Shown piece after piece: positions 34,688 to 45,229 of a stretch of 64,000 nt of DNA. Each line of letters starts with the position of its first letter. Position 1 is the first letter of the stretch. This stretch comes from Schistocerca nitens (Eukaryota; Arthropoda; Insecta; Orthoptera; Acrididae). The stretch covers positions 644,548,974-644,612,973 of the forward strand of contig NC_064616.1 of NCBI RefSeq assembly GCF_023898315.1, in the 5' to 3' direction. The translations under genes were made by a program, and so were the position numbers. The notes beneath the pieces are model-generated. The model saw nothing but the letters and a program-made list of their open reading frames with translations. It was not told the origin of the DNA and did no database searches.

Positions 34688-35014
34688 CGGCCAACGGCCT
34701 TGCCGCAGTGGTAACACCGGTTCCCGTCATATCACCGAAGTTAAGCGCTGTCGGGCTGGGCTAGCAGTTGGATGGGTGACCATCCGGTCTGCCGACCGCT
34801 GTTGACGAGCGGGGTGCACTCAGCCCTTGTGAGGCAAACTGAGGAGCTACTTGATTGAGACGTAGCGGCTCCGGTCTCGGAAACTGACATACGGCCGGGA
34901 GAGCGGTGTGCAGACCACATGGCCCTCCATATCCGCATCCAGTGACGCCAGTGGGCTGAGGATGACATGGCGGCCGGTCGGTAACTTTGGGCCTTCATGG
35001 CCTGTCCGGGAAAA
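34688..35014 (+). mobile_element. 5S rRNA-derived SINE
   Basis: The first ~115 bases (34690-34805) follow 5S rRNA: GCCAACGGCCTTGCCGCAGT, ACACCGGTTCCCGTC, ATCACCGAAGTTAAGC and TTGGATGGGTGACCATCCGG, covering the internal pol III promoter (box A, box C region). A non-5S body follows, ending CCTTCATGGCCTGTCCGGG and an A-run. The imperfect duplication AAACTGAACTA / AAACTGAATTA at 34677-34687 and 35015-35025 marks retrotransposition into the pogo element. This is a SINE3-class (5S-headed) SINE, not a functional 5S gene. Confidence 0.88.
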
Positions 35015-35386
35015 AAACTGAATTATCCCCAACTATAGAAAACAGAAATGGTCATCCAACGATACTCAATTCTGAAACGGAAGATGCTTTGGTTGCGAGC
35101 TAACATCCCAAAGATGTTCGTGCCCACATGCGGTTCCTCTTTGTCGAAATGTCTTGGCTCAAAATCTTCTAGGGGTTGAATCGCACGTGTCGCATTACAC
35201 GCCCTAAATTAGACACTTGTGACCCTTTGGTTAAATTGTCTGGCTGATGGCAAGTTTGCGAAATACAAAGTTAACATAACATATAAAAATAGTAATAATA
35301 ATATCGGGAACTAAATTAACGACCCATAAATGATGTAGGCCACACAGTTGCGATTTGGTTAGAATAATGTTTATTCATAAAGCAAA

Positions 35387-35557
35387 CTCTAGGCGCTCAG
35401 TCCGGAACCGCGCGACTGCTACGGTCGCAGGTTCGAATCCTGCCTCGGGCATGGATGTGTGTGATGTCCTTAGGTTAGTTAGGTTTAAGTAGTTCTAAGT
35501 TCTAGGGGACTGATGACCACAGATGTTAAGTCCCATAGTGCTCAGAGCCATTTGAAC
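35387..35557 (+). mobile_element. SINE1 copy, 5'-truncated
   Basis: Starts inside the tRNA head (CTAGGCGCTCAGTCC); 11-bp duplication CATAAAGCAAA at 35376-35386 and 35558-35568. Confidence 0.95.
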
Positions 35558-35881
35558 CATAAAGCAAATTAATAGCGAAAGTGGTCGTATTTAGAATTAC
35601 TATTACAGTCGAGCGCATATCCATTTGATACAGTTCGATCATTGACAATCTCATCGCGAGTTAAAACTTCGATACCCCACATCGTTAACTATGCGAAAAG
35701 TTAAGAGGTTTCCTACGCACCGAACATCTTCGCTCTTCTGAGTAGCGCAGTTCCCTTTCCTGAAGCCGTACATCTGATAGGCTACAGCTTATTCTACATT
35801 ATTTTACATTTTAACATATTTAAATAATCAAAGCTGACCACTTTCACATTCTAAATAAAGTAACAATAATATCCATTACAT

Positions 35882-36021
35882 CACGGACCGCGCGGCCCCT
35901 CCCGCTGGAAGTTCGAATCCTCCCTCGGGCATGGATGTGTGTGTTGTTGTTAGCGTAAGTTAGTTTAAGTAGTGTGTAAGACTAGGGACTGATGACCTTA
36001 GGAATTCACACACGTTTGAAC
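35882..36021 (+). mobile_element. SINE2 copy, 5'-truncated
   Basis: CACGGACCGCGCGGCCCCTC start, GAAGTTCGAATCCTCCC box B, GGGACTGATGACCTTAGG domain; perfect 13-bp duplication ATATCCATTACAT at 35869-35881 and 36022-36034. Confidence 0.93.
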
Positions 36022-36034
36022 ATATCCATTACAT

Positions 36035-36940
36035 AATAAACGTTAAATTCTTTTACATAAAACCAGTAGCCTTGCACCAGTGTGCTTTCTGATAAATAAA
36101 TAAAGAACGAAAGTAACTATTATGCTCTAAACTTTACAACAAATATCCTTTTACCTAATGATTCAATAAAGTGTCATGCTGTCATCGTTCAATGTACTTT
36201 GTGTGGAGGAAATGATGATCTGATGCTTAACTGAAAATACTGATAATTTAAATTTACTATATCTTTTAAACAAATAAAGTTTCAGAGATGATATTTACAA
36301 CGCTTGTCACTTTAACGATGCGCTTCTATATGAAATGTCGATCGTTGAGATCGACCAAAGCGTTCAGATTTTTGCATTCAGGTCTTTGTTACAAAACTTG
36401 TTAATTTCACTTTAACATTAAATCCTAAACTATTATGGATATGGTCAATATTCAAGTTTTATTGGGATCACCAAGAAAATTTATGGAGGATGGCAGATTA
36501 AAATTACTGTGGCTTGATTCCCTGCACTGCTACAGAATTAAATAGTTTTCATAAATGTTTCTCTTTATGGCCGATCGTAGGTCCGCCATGTTTAACACTG
36601 CTTCGTCTCCTCGGCCACAAACGGATTCTGTTGGGTTTCCCTATGACGTAGTTTCTCGTCTGTCTCACTCACACACTACAGCACTTAGACCTCAATAGAC
36701 AATAGACGCCTGTGAGTTTCCCCATCTCGTGGTGAATCTGCGCCCTTTGTGGCACTCTGTTTTCGACGACAGGGTTCGTTTCACAATTGCTGTAGGCTGA
36801 CTCTTTCGGCCATATATTTAAATGAGAGCGCAATGCTCGTTAGCTCACTTGGTTCAGAGAGATTTATTTCTAGAACAGCGAGGACTGAGTCTGTCGCCAC
36901 ACCAGTTAAGAAGAGCTGCAGTTTGATTTGCTAAGAAAAA
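36035..36940. other. Unassigned DNA inside the pogo-like element
   Basis: No coding domain or repeat named. It may be a further insertion, or diverged transposon sequence between the HTH and catalytic parts. Confidence 0.35.
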
Positions 36941-36949
36941 TTATTTGAT

Positions 36950-37860
36950 ATATCCATGGAACTTGGAAAGCAAAGTTGCTGGAATCGATTGGTTAAGAGC
37001 ATTTATTAAGAGACGCGCTGTGAAATCGCGATGATCTTTCACGAGCCAAAGCTGAAGGCTTAAATAAAACAGAAGTAAGTACATATTTCCAGAATTTGGA
37101 AGAAATATTAAATAAATGTGATTTGTTTGATAAACCAGAGTGTATTTATAATATGAAGGAGTCCGGATTTTCCTCTTAACACCAGGCCCCCAAAAATAGT
37201 TAGTCCTAAAGGTAAGCCAGAAGTTGTTTCACTAACAGACGTGGAAAGAGGACAAAATGTGACTGTTGCTGCATGCTTGAATGCATCTGGTACGTATTTA
37301 CCTCCAATGGTAATTTTGAAAGGAGTCAGGAAACGCCCTGGATTTCAAGACGGCTACCTCGTGGTTCCATTACGGAGATAAATCAGGGTACATTAATGAA
37401 GAAATGTGTATGATCTGGCTTCGACACATCAAGAAATACAAAACAGTGGGTAGTCTTACATTTCTTATTATTGACAACCATGGGAGCCATACCAGCATGA
37501 ATGCTGTAGAGTATTGTCGAGGAAAATGGGATAGAGCTTCTGGGATTGCCTCTACAAAGTCCACATGTACTACAGCCGTTAGAGCTTTCTCTAGTCTCTA
37601 AAGACTCAATATCACAGAAATGCAACTGAGTGGATTCATCGTAACCTCAGTGAAAGCGTTACAAAACAAAGATTCTGTACTATTTTCTATGACGCCTGGA
37701 GCAAAACTGCATCTGTTGGGTGTGCAATCAAGAGGTTCCAGTTCACAGGAATAATACCCTTGTGCAAAGACATGGTTCCTCAGAAGAAATTTGCGCCTTC
37801 AACGTTATTAGAGGATCTTGCGCCTTCAGTCCCCAACAATGTTATAGTTGCTGAACAGTT
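36950..37860 (+). pseudogene. Pogo-like transposase, DDE_1 catalytic domain
   Basis: Read across several frames: ESKVAGIDWLRAFIKRRAV (about 36965-37025), AKAEGLNKTEVSTYFQNLEE (37045-37105), then YNMKESGF (about 37150), where the family has a catalytic Asp in a DETG-type motif and a Lys stands here. Next come PKGKPEVVSLTDVERGQNVT and YLPPMVILKGVRKRPGFQDG (37190-37350). SGYINEEMCMIWLRHI and FLIIDNHGSHTS (37385-37495) keep the second catalytic Asp. The third block is frame-shifted (LQSPHVLQPLELSLV-like). KQRFCTIFYDAWSKTASVGC follows at about 37665-37725. The C-terminus is cut by a LINE-A insertion near 37865. This is a DDE-type DNA transposase of the pogo/Tigger branch and is clearly non-functional. 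Confidence 0.8.
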
Positions 37861-38396
37861 CAAAGAAAACTCGAGTCTCATTTCAAGTAGATACTCCACT
37901 CATACCATTATACTCAGTGGTGACTTCAATCTACCCTCGATATGCTGGAAAAATTATACGTTTAAAGCCGGCGGGAGGCATAAAACATCATCCGAAATTG
38001 TACTGAATGCTTTCCCAGAACATTATTTTGAACAACTTGTTCATGATCCCCTCGAAGCGTAAATGGTTGCGAAAGCATACTTGACCTCTTAGCAACAAAT
38101 AATCCTGGACAAGGAGGAACTATCGTGACGAATACAGGGATTAGTGACCACAAGGCATTTGCTGCTAGGCTGAATACCGTAATATTTACAACCATAAAAA
38201 AGGAACGCAAAGTATATCTATTTAAAAAAGCTGATAAAAATGCTATTAACGCCTTTTTAAGAGACAGTCTTCACTCCTTCCAATCTGATCATGTAAGCGT
38301 AGAAAAGATGTGGGATGATTTCCAAGAGATAGTATCGACGGCAGTTGAGATATATATTCGACATAAATTAATAAGTGATTGTACTGATCCTCCATG

Positions 38397-38446
38397 CCGC
38401 TGAAGACCTTGCTGTCGTGCGCCCACAAAACCCCTCACAAAACCCC
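38397..38446 (+). mobile_element. 50-bp mini-insert with 13-bp duplication
   Basis: Inside LINE-A copy 3. The sequence CCGCTGAAGACCTTGCTGTC to ACCCCTCACAAAACCC is flanked by a perfect 13-bp direct repeat CTGATCCTCCATG at 38384-38396 and 38447-38459. The A/C-rich 3' end and the duplication length fit a severely 5'-truncated retrotransposed RNA. The source RNA is not recognised. Confidence 0.6.
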
Positions 38447-39536
38447 CTGATCCTCCATGGTACACAAAACGGGTCAGATCGCTGTTGCAGAAGCAGCGAA
38501 AGTAGCATGCCAAATTTAAAAGAACGCAAGATCCTCAAGATTGGCAAAGATTTGCAGAAGTTCGAAATATAGCGCGTACTTCAATGCGAGATGCTTTTAA
38601 CAATTTCCACGACGAAACTCTGTCTCTGAATCTGGCAGAAAACCCAAAGAGATTCTGATCATACATAAAGCACACTAGGGCAAGACGCAATCAATTCGTT
38701 CTCTGCGCAATAACAAAGGCGAAGTCACTGATGATAGTGCCACTAAAGTAGAGTTATTAAATACGGTTTTCCGAAACTCCTTCACCAAAAAAGAAAGCAA
38801 ATATTACTTAGAAGTAGATATCCTCGGTGTAGCAAAGCAGCTTAAATCACTTAATACAGGCAACGCCTCCCATCCAGATTGTACACCAGTCACGTTCCTT
38901 TCAGAGTATGCTTATATAATAGCTCCATATCTGGCAATTATGTACAACCACCCGCTCACAGAAAGATCCGTACCTAAAGACTGGAAAATTCCTCAAGACA
39001 CACGAATACCCAAAAAGGAAAATAGAAGTAATCTGCTGAATTACAGGCCCATATCGCTAACGTCAATTTGCAGTAGGGTTTTGGAACATACACTGTGTTC
39101 GAACTTTATGAATTACCGCGAAGAAAACGATGTATTGAACACATAGTCAGCACGGATTCAGGAAACATCGTTCTTACGAAAAACAGCTAGCTCTTTACAT
39201 TCGTGACGTAATGAGTGCTATCGACAGGAGATGTCAAGTTGGTTCCATATTTTTAGATTTCCGGAAGGCTTTCGACACCGTTCCTCATAAGTGTCTTCCA
39301 ACAAAACTGCGTGCCTATGGAATAGCGCCTCAGTTGTGAGACTGGATTCGTGATTTCCTCTCAGAAAGGTCACGGTTCGTAGTAATAGACGGAAAGTCAT
39401 CGAGTAAAACAGGAGTAATATCCGGCGTTTCCCAGGGAAGTATTATAGGCCCTCTATTGTTCCTGATCTGTATTAACGACATACGAGACAATCTGAGTAG
39501 CCCTCGTAGATTATTTGCAGATGATGCTGCCATTTA

Positions 39537-39731
39537 GCCGGCCGTTGTGGCCGAGTGGTTCTAGGCGCTTCAGTCCAACCGCGCTGCTGCTACGGTCGCA
39601 GGCTCGAATCCTGCCTCGGGCATGGATGTGTGTGACGTCCTTACGTTAGTTAGGTTTAAGTAGTTCTGAGTCTAGCGGACTGATGACCTCAGATGTTAAA
39701 TCCCATACTGCTCAGAGCCTTTTGAACCATT
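39537..39731 (+). mobile_element. SINE1 copy inside the LINE-A RT catalytic motif
   Basis: GCCGGCCGTTGTGGCCGAG head to TTTTGAACCATT tail; perfect 15-bp duplication TGATGCTGCCATTTA at 39522-39536 and 39732-39746. The duplicated target codes for the DDAAIY part of motif C. Confidence 0.95.
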
Positions 39732-40529
39732 TGATGCTGCCATTTACCGTCTTGTAAAATCATCAGATGACCAAAACGAATTGCAAAATTATTAATATAT
39801 CTGTATGCTGCGAAAAGTGGCAATTGACCCTGAATAAAGAAATGTGTGAAGTTATTCACATGAGTACTAAAAGAAATCCGCCAAATTTCGATTACGCGAT
39901 AGTCACACAAATCTGAAGGCTGTAAATTCAACTAAATACTTAGGGATTACTATTACAAATAGCCTAAATTGGAACGATCACATAGATAACGTTGTGGGTA
40001 GAGAAAACCAACGACTGCGATTCATTGGCAGAAAGCTTAGAAGATGCAACAGGTCTACTAAAGAGACTGCTTACATCACACTGGTCCGCCCTATTGTGGA
40101 GTATCGTTGTGCGGTGTGGGATCTGCATCAGGTGGGACTGACGGATAACATCGAAAAAGTTTAAAGAAGGGCGGCTCCTTTTGTATTGTCGCTAGATAGG
40201 GGAGATAGTGCCACAGACATGATAGGTCAATTGAAGTTGCAATCATTAAAACAAAGGCGGTTTTCGTTGCGACGGGATCTTCTCATGAAATTTCAATCAC
40301 CAGTTTTCTCCTCCGATTGCGAAAAAATTCTGTTGGCACCCACCTGCATCGGGAGAAACGATCATCACGATAAAATAAGAGAAATCAGGGCTCGGACAGA
40401 AAAATTTAAGAGCTCGTTTTTCCCGATCGCCGTTCGAGACTGGAACGTTAGAGAGGCAGCTTGAAGGTTGCTCATTGAACCCTCTTCCAGGCACGTCATT
40501 GTGAATAGCAGAGTATCACGTAGATGTGT

Positions 40530-40760
40530 AGATGAATGAAGCTACTGCCAGCGTTCTGGGAGAAGAGCGTACATCTTTAAAAGATGTAACTGAGGAGCAT
40601 GGCAAATGTGTAATACCAGTATCCAGTACCATTTCTCAGCACGATGCTCTCAAGGACATTTTGCCAACTCTAGAGAAAAAAGTATCGTCTCGGGAAAGGA
40701 AAACACAGACACCAATTCGGCTCACATCAGATGGAAACCAGGAATATCTCCGCAGCTAGA
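40530..40760 (+). pseudogene. Possible C-terminal tail of the pogo-like transposase
   Basis: The open stretch ATASVLGEERTSLKDVTEEH to SDGNQEYLRS lies immediately after the LINE-A 3' end and before the pogo right terminus. By position it should be the resumed C-terminal tail of the transposase, followed by a basic region (40785-40825, rich in Lys/Asn codons). Pogo tails are poorly conserved, so this rests on context rather than motif. Confidence 0.4.
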
Positions 40761-41498
40761 GAAATCTTTTTCAGCAGGGAACAAATAAAGAAAGAAACAA
40801 ATGCAAGAAGAACAATAAACATAAAGTAGGTCTATGAGTAATGATAAAAGAAGTATTAAAAGCTTCAAATCGCCAGCAAACAATGAGAATAATTGTGGAT
40901 TTCGTTTCTTGAATTATTATAGTGTGGCATTATTGGTAAAGGGTGACTTATTTGTCTGCCAAATAAGTGATGTTTGGTACCATGAAGTTTGGGTCCGTGC
41001 CAGAGGGAAAAGTGCTTTTTGTATGTAAGATGTCAATGATTAGAGTTGTACCAAGTTGTGACAACAATTGTAGCTAGTGTGGTACATTTTCGAACAATTT
41101 TACTCAATTCTGTAATAATGTCTTATGTTTAAACCAACACTTGTAATGGCGTAATATCTGCGTTACATATTCATTAAACTTCAAAGAACAGGATCCATAA
41201 TTTAAATTATTTCCTTCCTCAGTATGTTTCCAGTTACAGTAGCATTTGTCCGAAATGATCGAAATTGTACCACCTTACCCTATCCTGCCTCTATCTTTCC
41301 ATTGATCTATCTAAAGCCAAGTAGTAAATTGCCGGTTTGAATCTTCATACATGGGGTACATTTTTAAATTTATTTCAGCTCTCCACGAGCGACTGTATCA
41401 GTAATATTAAGTCGTAGCATATTGCAACCTCTTAGACTAATCGCTGCCCCATGCCAGTTGTAAGCATATCGTAATAATAGTTAATTCTTTGAACAATT

Positions 41499-41700
41499 CA
41501 AAAATGGTTCAAATGGCTCTGAGCACTATGGGACTCAACTGCTGAGGTCATTAGTCCCCTAGAACTTAGAACTAGTTAAACCTAACTAATTTAAGGACAT
41601 CACAAATATCCATGCCCGAGGCAGGATTCGAACCTGCGACCGTAGCGGTCTTGCGGTTCCAGACTGCAGCGCCTTTAACCGCACGGCCACTTCGGCCGGC
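41499..41700 (-). mobile_element. SINE1 copy
   Basis: Full-length minus-strand copy; perfect 12-bp duplication CTTTGAACAATT at 41487-41498 and 41701-41712. Confidence 0.95.
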
Positions 41701-41881
41701 CTTTGAACAATTAATCGATTGGTAAATAGTATATTGTAATCTGTTGCTCTGTATTATGAGTCTTTGATCAAAAATAACATACAAAAATCAGTTAACATAA
41801 TTACATATTTTGTTACGAATGTGCAACCCACCTGCCGACTACTATCCAAACTAATTATATCCTTACAACCTCATGATTAGA

Positions 41882-42082
41882 AAAATGGTTCAAATGGCTC
41901 TGAGGACTATGGGACTTAACATCTGTGGTCATCAGTCCCGTAGAACTTAGAAGTACTTAAACCTAACTAACCTAAGGACATCACACACATCCATGCCCGT
42001 GGCAGGATTCGAACCTGCGACCGTAGCGGTCACGCGGTTCCATACTGAAGCGCCTAGAACCGCACGGCCACACCGGCCGGCT
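41882..42082 (-). mobile_element. SINE1 copy
   Basis: Full-length minus-strand copy; 12-bp duplication with one mismatch, CTCATGATTAGA at 41870-41881 and CTCACGATTAGA at 42083-42094. Confidence 0.93.
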
Positions 42083-42253
42083 CTCACGATTAGACTCAGA
42101 AAAAGAAACATCTTTTTTGAAACTGAGGGAACGAATGTCTTCACAGCGAGTTTTAGATATTACTGCAACGTTATTTCTTCAGCTTCGTTTTTATCTCAAT
42201 TCTGTTCTTGTCTCGCCTTTTTTGTATTTTTAGGTGATTATTTATTTCATATA

Positions 42254-43821
42254 CAGGGTGTTACAAAAAGGTACGGCCAAACTTTCAGGAAACAATCCTC
42301 ACACAAAAATAAAGAAAAGATGTTATGTGGACAAGTGACCGGAAACGCTTAGTTTCCATGTTAGAGCTCATTTTAGTTTCGTCAGTATGTACTGTACTTC
42401 CTCGATTCACCGCCAGTTGGCCCAATTGAAGGAAGGTAATGTTGACTTCGGTGCTTGTGTTGACATGCGACTCATTGCTCTACAGTACTAGCATCAAGCA
42501 CATCAGTACGTAGCATCAACTGGTTAGTGTTTATCACGAACGTGGTTTTGCAGTCAGTGCAATGTTTACAAATGCGGAGTTGGCAGATGCCCATTTGATG
42601 TATGGATTAGCACGGGGCATAAACGTGGCGCGGTACGTTTGTATCGAGACAGATTTCCAGAACGAAGGTGTCCCGACAGGAAGACGTTCGAAGCAATTGA
42701 TCGGCGTCTTAGGGAGCACGGAACATTCCAGTCTATAAGGAAGACCTAGAACGACGAGGACACCTGCAATGGACGAGGCAATTCTTCGTGCAGTTGACGA
42801 TAACCCTAATGTCAGCGTCAGAGAAGTTGCTGCTGTACAAGGTAACGTTGACCACGTCACTGTATGGAGAGTGCTACGGGAGAACCAGTTGTTTCCGTAC
42901 CATGTACAGCGTGTGCAGGCACTATCAGTAGCTGATTGGCCTCCATGGGTACATTTCTGCGAATGGTTCATCCAACAATGTGTCAATCCTCATTTCAGTG
43001 CAAATGTTCTCTTTACGGATGAGTCTTCATTCTAACGTGATCAAATTGTAAATTTCACAATCAACATCTGTGGGCTGACGAGAATCCGCACGCAATTGTG
43101 CAATCACGTCATCAACACAGATTTTCTGCGAACGTTTGGGCAGGCATTGTTGGTGATGTCTTGATTGGGCCCCATGTTCTTCCACCTACGCTCAATGGAG
43201 CACGTTAACATGATTTCATACGGGATACTCTACCTGTGCTGCTAGAACATGTGCCTTTACAAGTATGACACAACATGTGGTTCATGCACGATGGAGCTCC
43301 TGCACATTTCAGTCGAAGTGTTCGTACGCTTCTCAACAACAGATTCGGTCACCGATGGACTGGTAGAGGCGGACCAATTCCATGGCCTCCACGCTCTCCT
43401 GACCTCAACCCTCTTGACTTTCATTTATGGGGGCATTTGAAAGCTCTTGTCTACGCAACCCCGGTACCAAATGTAGAGACTCTTCGTTCTCGTATTGTGG
43501 ACGGCTGTGATACAATACGCCATTCTCCAGGGCTGCATCAGCGCATCAGGGATTCCATGCGACGGAGGGTGGATGCATGTATCTTCGCAAACGGAGGGCA
43601 TTTTGAACATTTCCCGTAACAAAGTGTTTGAAGTCACGCTGGTACGTTCTGCTGCTGTGTGTTTCCATTCCATGATTAATGTGATTTGAATAGAAGTAAT
43701 AAAATGAGCTCTAATATGGAAAGTAAGCGTTTTCGGACACATGTCCACATAACATATTTTCTTTCTTTGTGTGTGGGGAATGTTTCCCGAAAGTTTTGCC
43801 GTAGCTTTTTGTAACACCCTG
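42254..43821 (+). mobile_element. Rosa-like (DD41D) mariner-superfamily transposon, copy 1
   Basis: Both termini are CAGGGTGTTACAAAAAGSTA-type inverted repeats of roughly 95 bases (left 42254-42350, right about 43727-43821), flanked by TA at 42252-42253 and 43822-43823. The element is 1.57 kb and carries a single transposase gene, listed separately. A second copy of the same family sits at 57.03-58.61 kb and a solitary terminus at 30.78 kb. Confidence 0.92.
42564..43619 (+). pseudogene. Rosa-like transposase (DD41D), copy 1, broken
   Basis: The ATG at 42564 opens MFTNAELADAHLMYGLARG, the N-terminal module annotated as DUF4817 in this transposase group. After a frameshift, an HTH region follows (MDEAILRAVDDNPNVSVREV, TVWRVLRENQLFPYHVQRVQ, 42769-42920). 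The first catalytic Asp is in NVLFTDESSF (about 43005-43034), followed directly by a stop. The second is in WFMHDGAPAHFSRSV (43275-43320) and the third in WPPRSPDLNPLDFHLWG, 41 residues later, giving DD41D. An in-frame TGA at 43266-43268 lies three codons before the second-Asp block and recurs at the same place in copy 2. The last open frame ends at 43619. The product would cut and rejoin the TIRs; this copy cannot make it. Confidence 0.88.
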
Positions 43822-43823
43822 TA

Positions 43824-45047
43824 TGTTTCAGGAAGACACTTGTATCCACAGCCTTTGAAACATTCATTTTGACTCTCTCTGTAATTCCTGAGGGAAAACT
43901 TACGATTGTCTAAATCATTGCAGTTGTCTTTGAAACCAGTTCTTCAGTCGAAGCAGCAATCGCCTTCATCCAGTAACCTTGAAGTATCAAAATAAAATAC
44001 ACCTCTTTATGTCGCTTGTACCGTGACCGACGGCCGTTGAAGTGATACCGCCGACGGTCGTTGCATTTCTGCCTCTACGTTAAGATTTACAATACTGTGG
44101 TATACGCCCTGCGTTCAATTCGATTACCCGTCCGTGAATAGCTACAGGCAGCATATCTGTGGTGAGGAACAGCTTATGTCAGCACGATCCTTCATTTCGA
44201 CTTTCACTGTGCGTTTAGCTCTTAACGTACCGATGCCCCTGTGGGTATCGTTTAATACTGGTACCATTCTCTCGCGTCACTATTACGATTCGGTAAAGTA
44301 AATGGTAGAAGATCGTTAGATATGCGTAGCTATGGACGTTATCGCGAATCACTGGTAATTTACTTCTGTTCTGGTTTTGACTCATATGCAGTCGCGTTCG
44401 ATCATTTACGTTAAAAGTTGAAGGCAATGCTCTTAAATTACCTCAGGCATCATGCTCTAACTCTTAGTTTTCTTAATACCGAAAACCGTTCTGAATTACC
44501 GAAATATAGCTTCAGATGTGTTCTATGCACTTATTTCACGCTTAAACTGGGCTAAAAGGGCACTTTTTCTTTCCCAACCGTGCCGTTTGTTTCAGGCGGT
44601 ATCTTTTAGGCCCTATTTGGTTTCCCCAGATGGGAGTAATTTAGTTAAATGAGCGTCGATGAATCAGAACTGCGGAGACGACGGCGCTAATTGCGATATT
44701 CTGGAGACAGATGGCGTCTGGAGCACTCAAAGAGCGCGCCCATGTGCTGCCCGCGGAAGCCATTTCTCGGCATATCGCTTTTCCACGCCTACTGATCCAT
44801 CACGTGGCTGCCGCCTCGAGTTCCACGACTGCAGCTGCATCGTGCTCTGTTGGAGTGACAGTGCGCTTGTTATTGTTTCGAAAACTCACGAAATATGTGC
44901 ACAGGGCAGGTGAAGTCAGACCCGGTTCTTACCAAAACTCGTATTGTACTGACTGTGAAAATTGTAACACTTTTTAAGAGGTGCATTACTGGCATATGAT
45001 TCAGGGTTTAGCCAAGTGACATTGAACTCTCCACATGATTACGAATG
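43824..45047. other. Unassigned DNA; GC-rich patch about 44650-44900
   Basis: No gene or repeat recognised. The patch at 44650-44900 has more CpG and GC than its flanks, without a clear reading frame. Confidence 0.35.
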
Positions 45048-45229
45048 CAGGGTGAGTCAAAACCGACTTCACAACTTTGGAATGCTACAGAAGTTCATTG
45101 AGATAACTTGCAGATTCGGTAGATGTGTCATTTTTTAGTAAACCACCTCAAGATTCACATAAGTGTCAATAGTCATTTTGGTTCGATGTGACTACCATTT
45201 GTGATGCGGCAAACGTCCTATTGGTAATA

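Larger units (their letters stand above)
37865..40525 (+). pseudogene. LINE-A copy 3, most complete copy (partial APE plus RT)
   Basis: The longest LINE-A copy and on the plus strand. It begins inside the APE endonuclease (THTIILSGDFNLPSICW, about 37905-37955, with the GDFN catalytic block). It continues through the SDH block (ISDHKAFAARL near 38140), linker, RT fingers (DWKIPQDTRIPKKENRSN, LLNYRPISLTSICSRVLE, 38980-39085), motif A IFLDFRKAFDTVPHK (39247-39295), motif B GVSQGSIIGPLLFLI (39425-39470) and motif C LFADDAA (39510-39533), which is split by a SINE at 39537-39731. The thumb and C-terminal MKFQSPVFSSDCEKILLAPT region (40286-40345) follow, then a 3' UTR with TAGATG-like units at about 40505-40525. 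Stops (for example TAG at 39143-39145) and frameshifts inactivate it. Confidence 0.88.
34396..41280 (+). mobile_element. Pogo-like (Tc1/mariner superfamily) transposon, exploded by nested insertions
   Basis: Left end: GGTACAATTTCGATCA at 34397-34412. Right end: its exact reverse complement TGATCGAAATTGTACC at 41250-41265, followed by ACCTTACCCTATCC, which has no counterpart on the left (the outer part of the left terminus may be lost). In between lie three segments of a pogo/Tigger-type transposase (34511-34672 plus 35028-35270, 36950-37860, 40530-40760). They are separated by a 5S-derived SINE, SINE1, SINE2, an unassigned stretch (36035-36940) and a LINE-A copy. Without the insertions the element would be roughly 2-3.5 kb. 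This is one of the oldest layers of the window. Confidence 0.7.

Noticed and set aside
34690-34805. Functional 5S rRNA gene
   Set aside because: The 5S similarity continues straight into an unrelated body with A-run and target duplication; it is a SINE head with several changes from 5S.
34741-34998. 85-codon minus-strand frame
   Set aside because: Lies entirely inside the 5S-derived SINE.
42769-43035. Stand-alone regulatory protein gene with an HTH
   Set aside because: It is the HTH and first-Asp part of the broken rosa-like transposase between matching TIRs.
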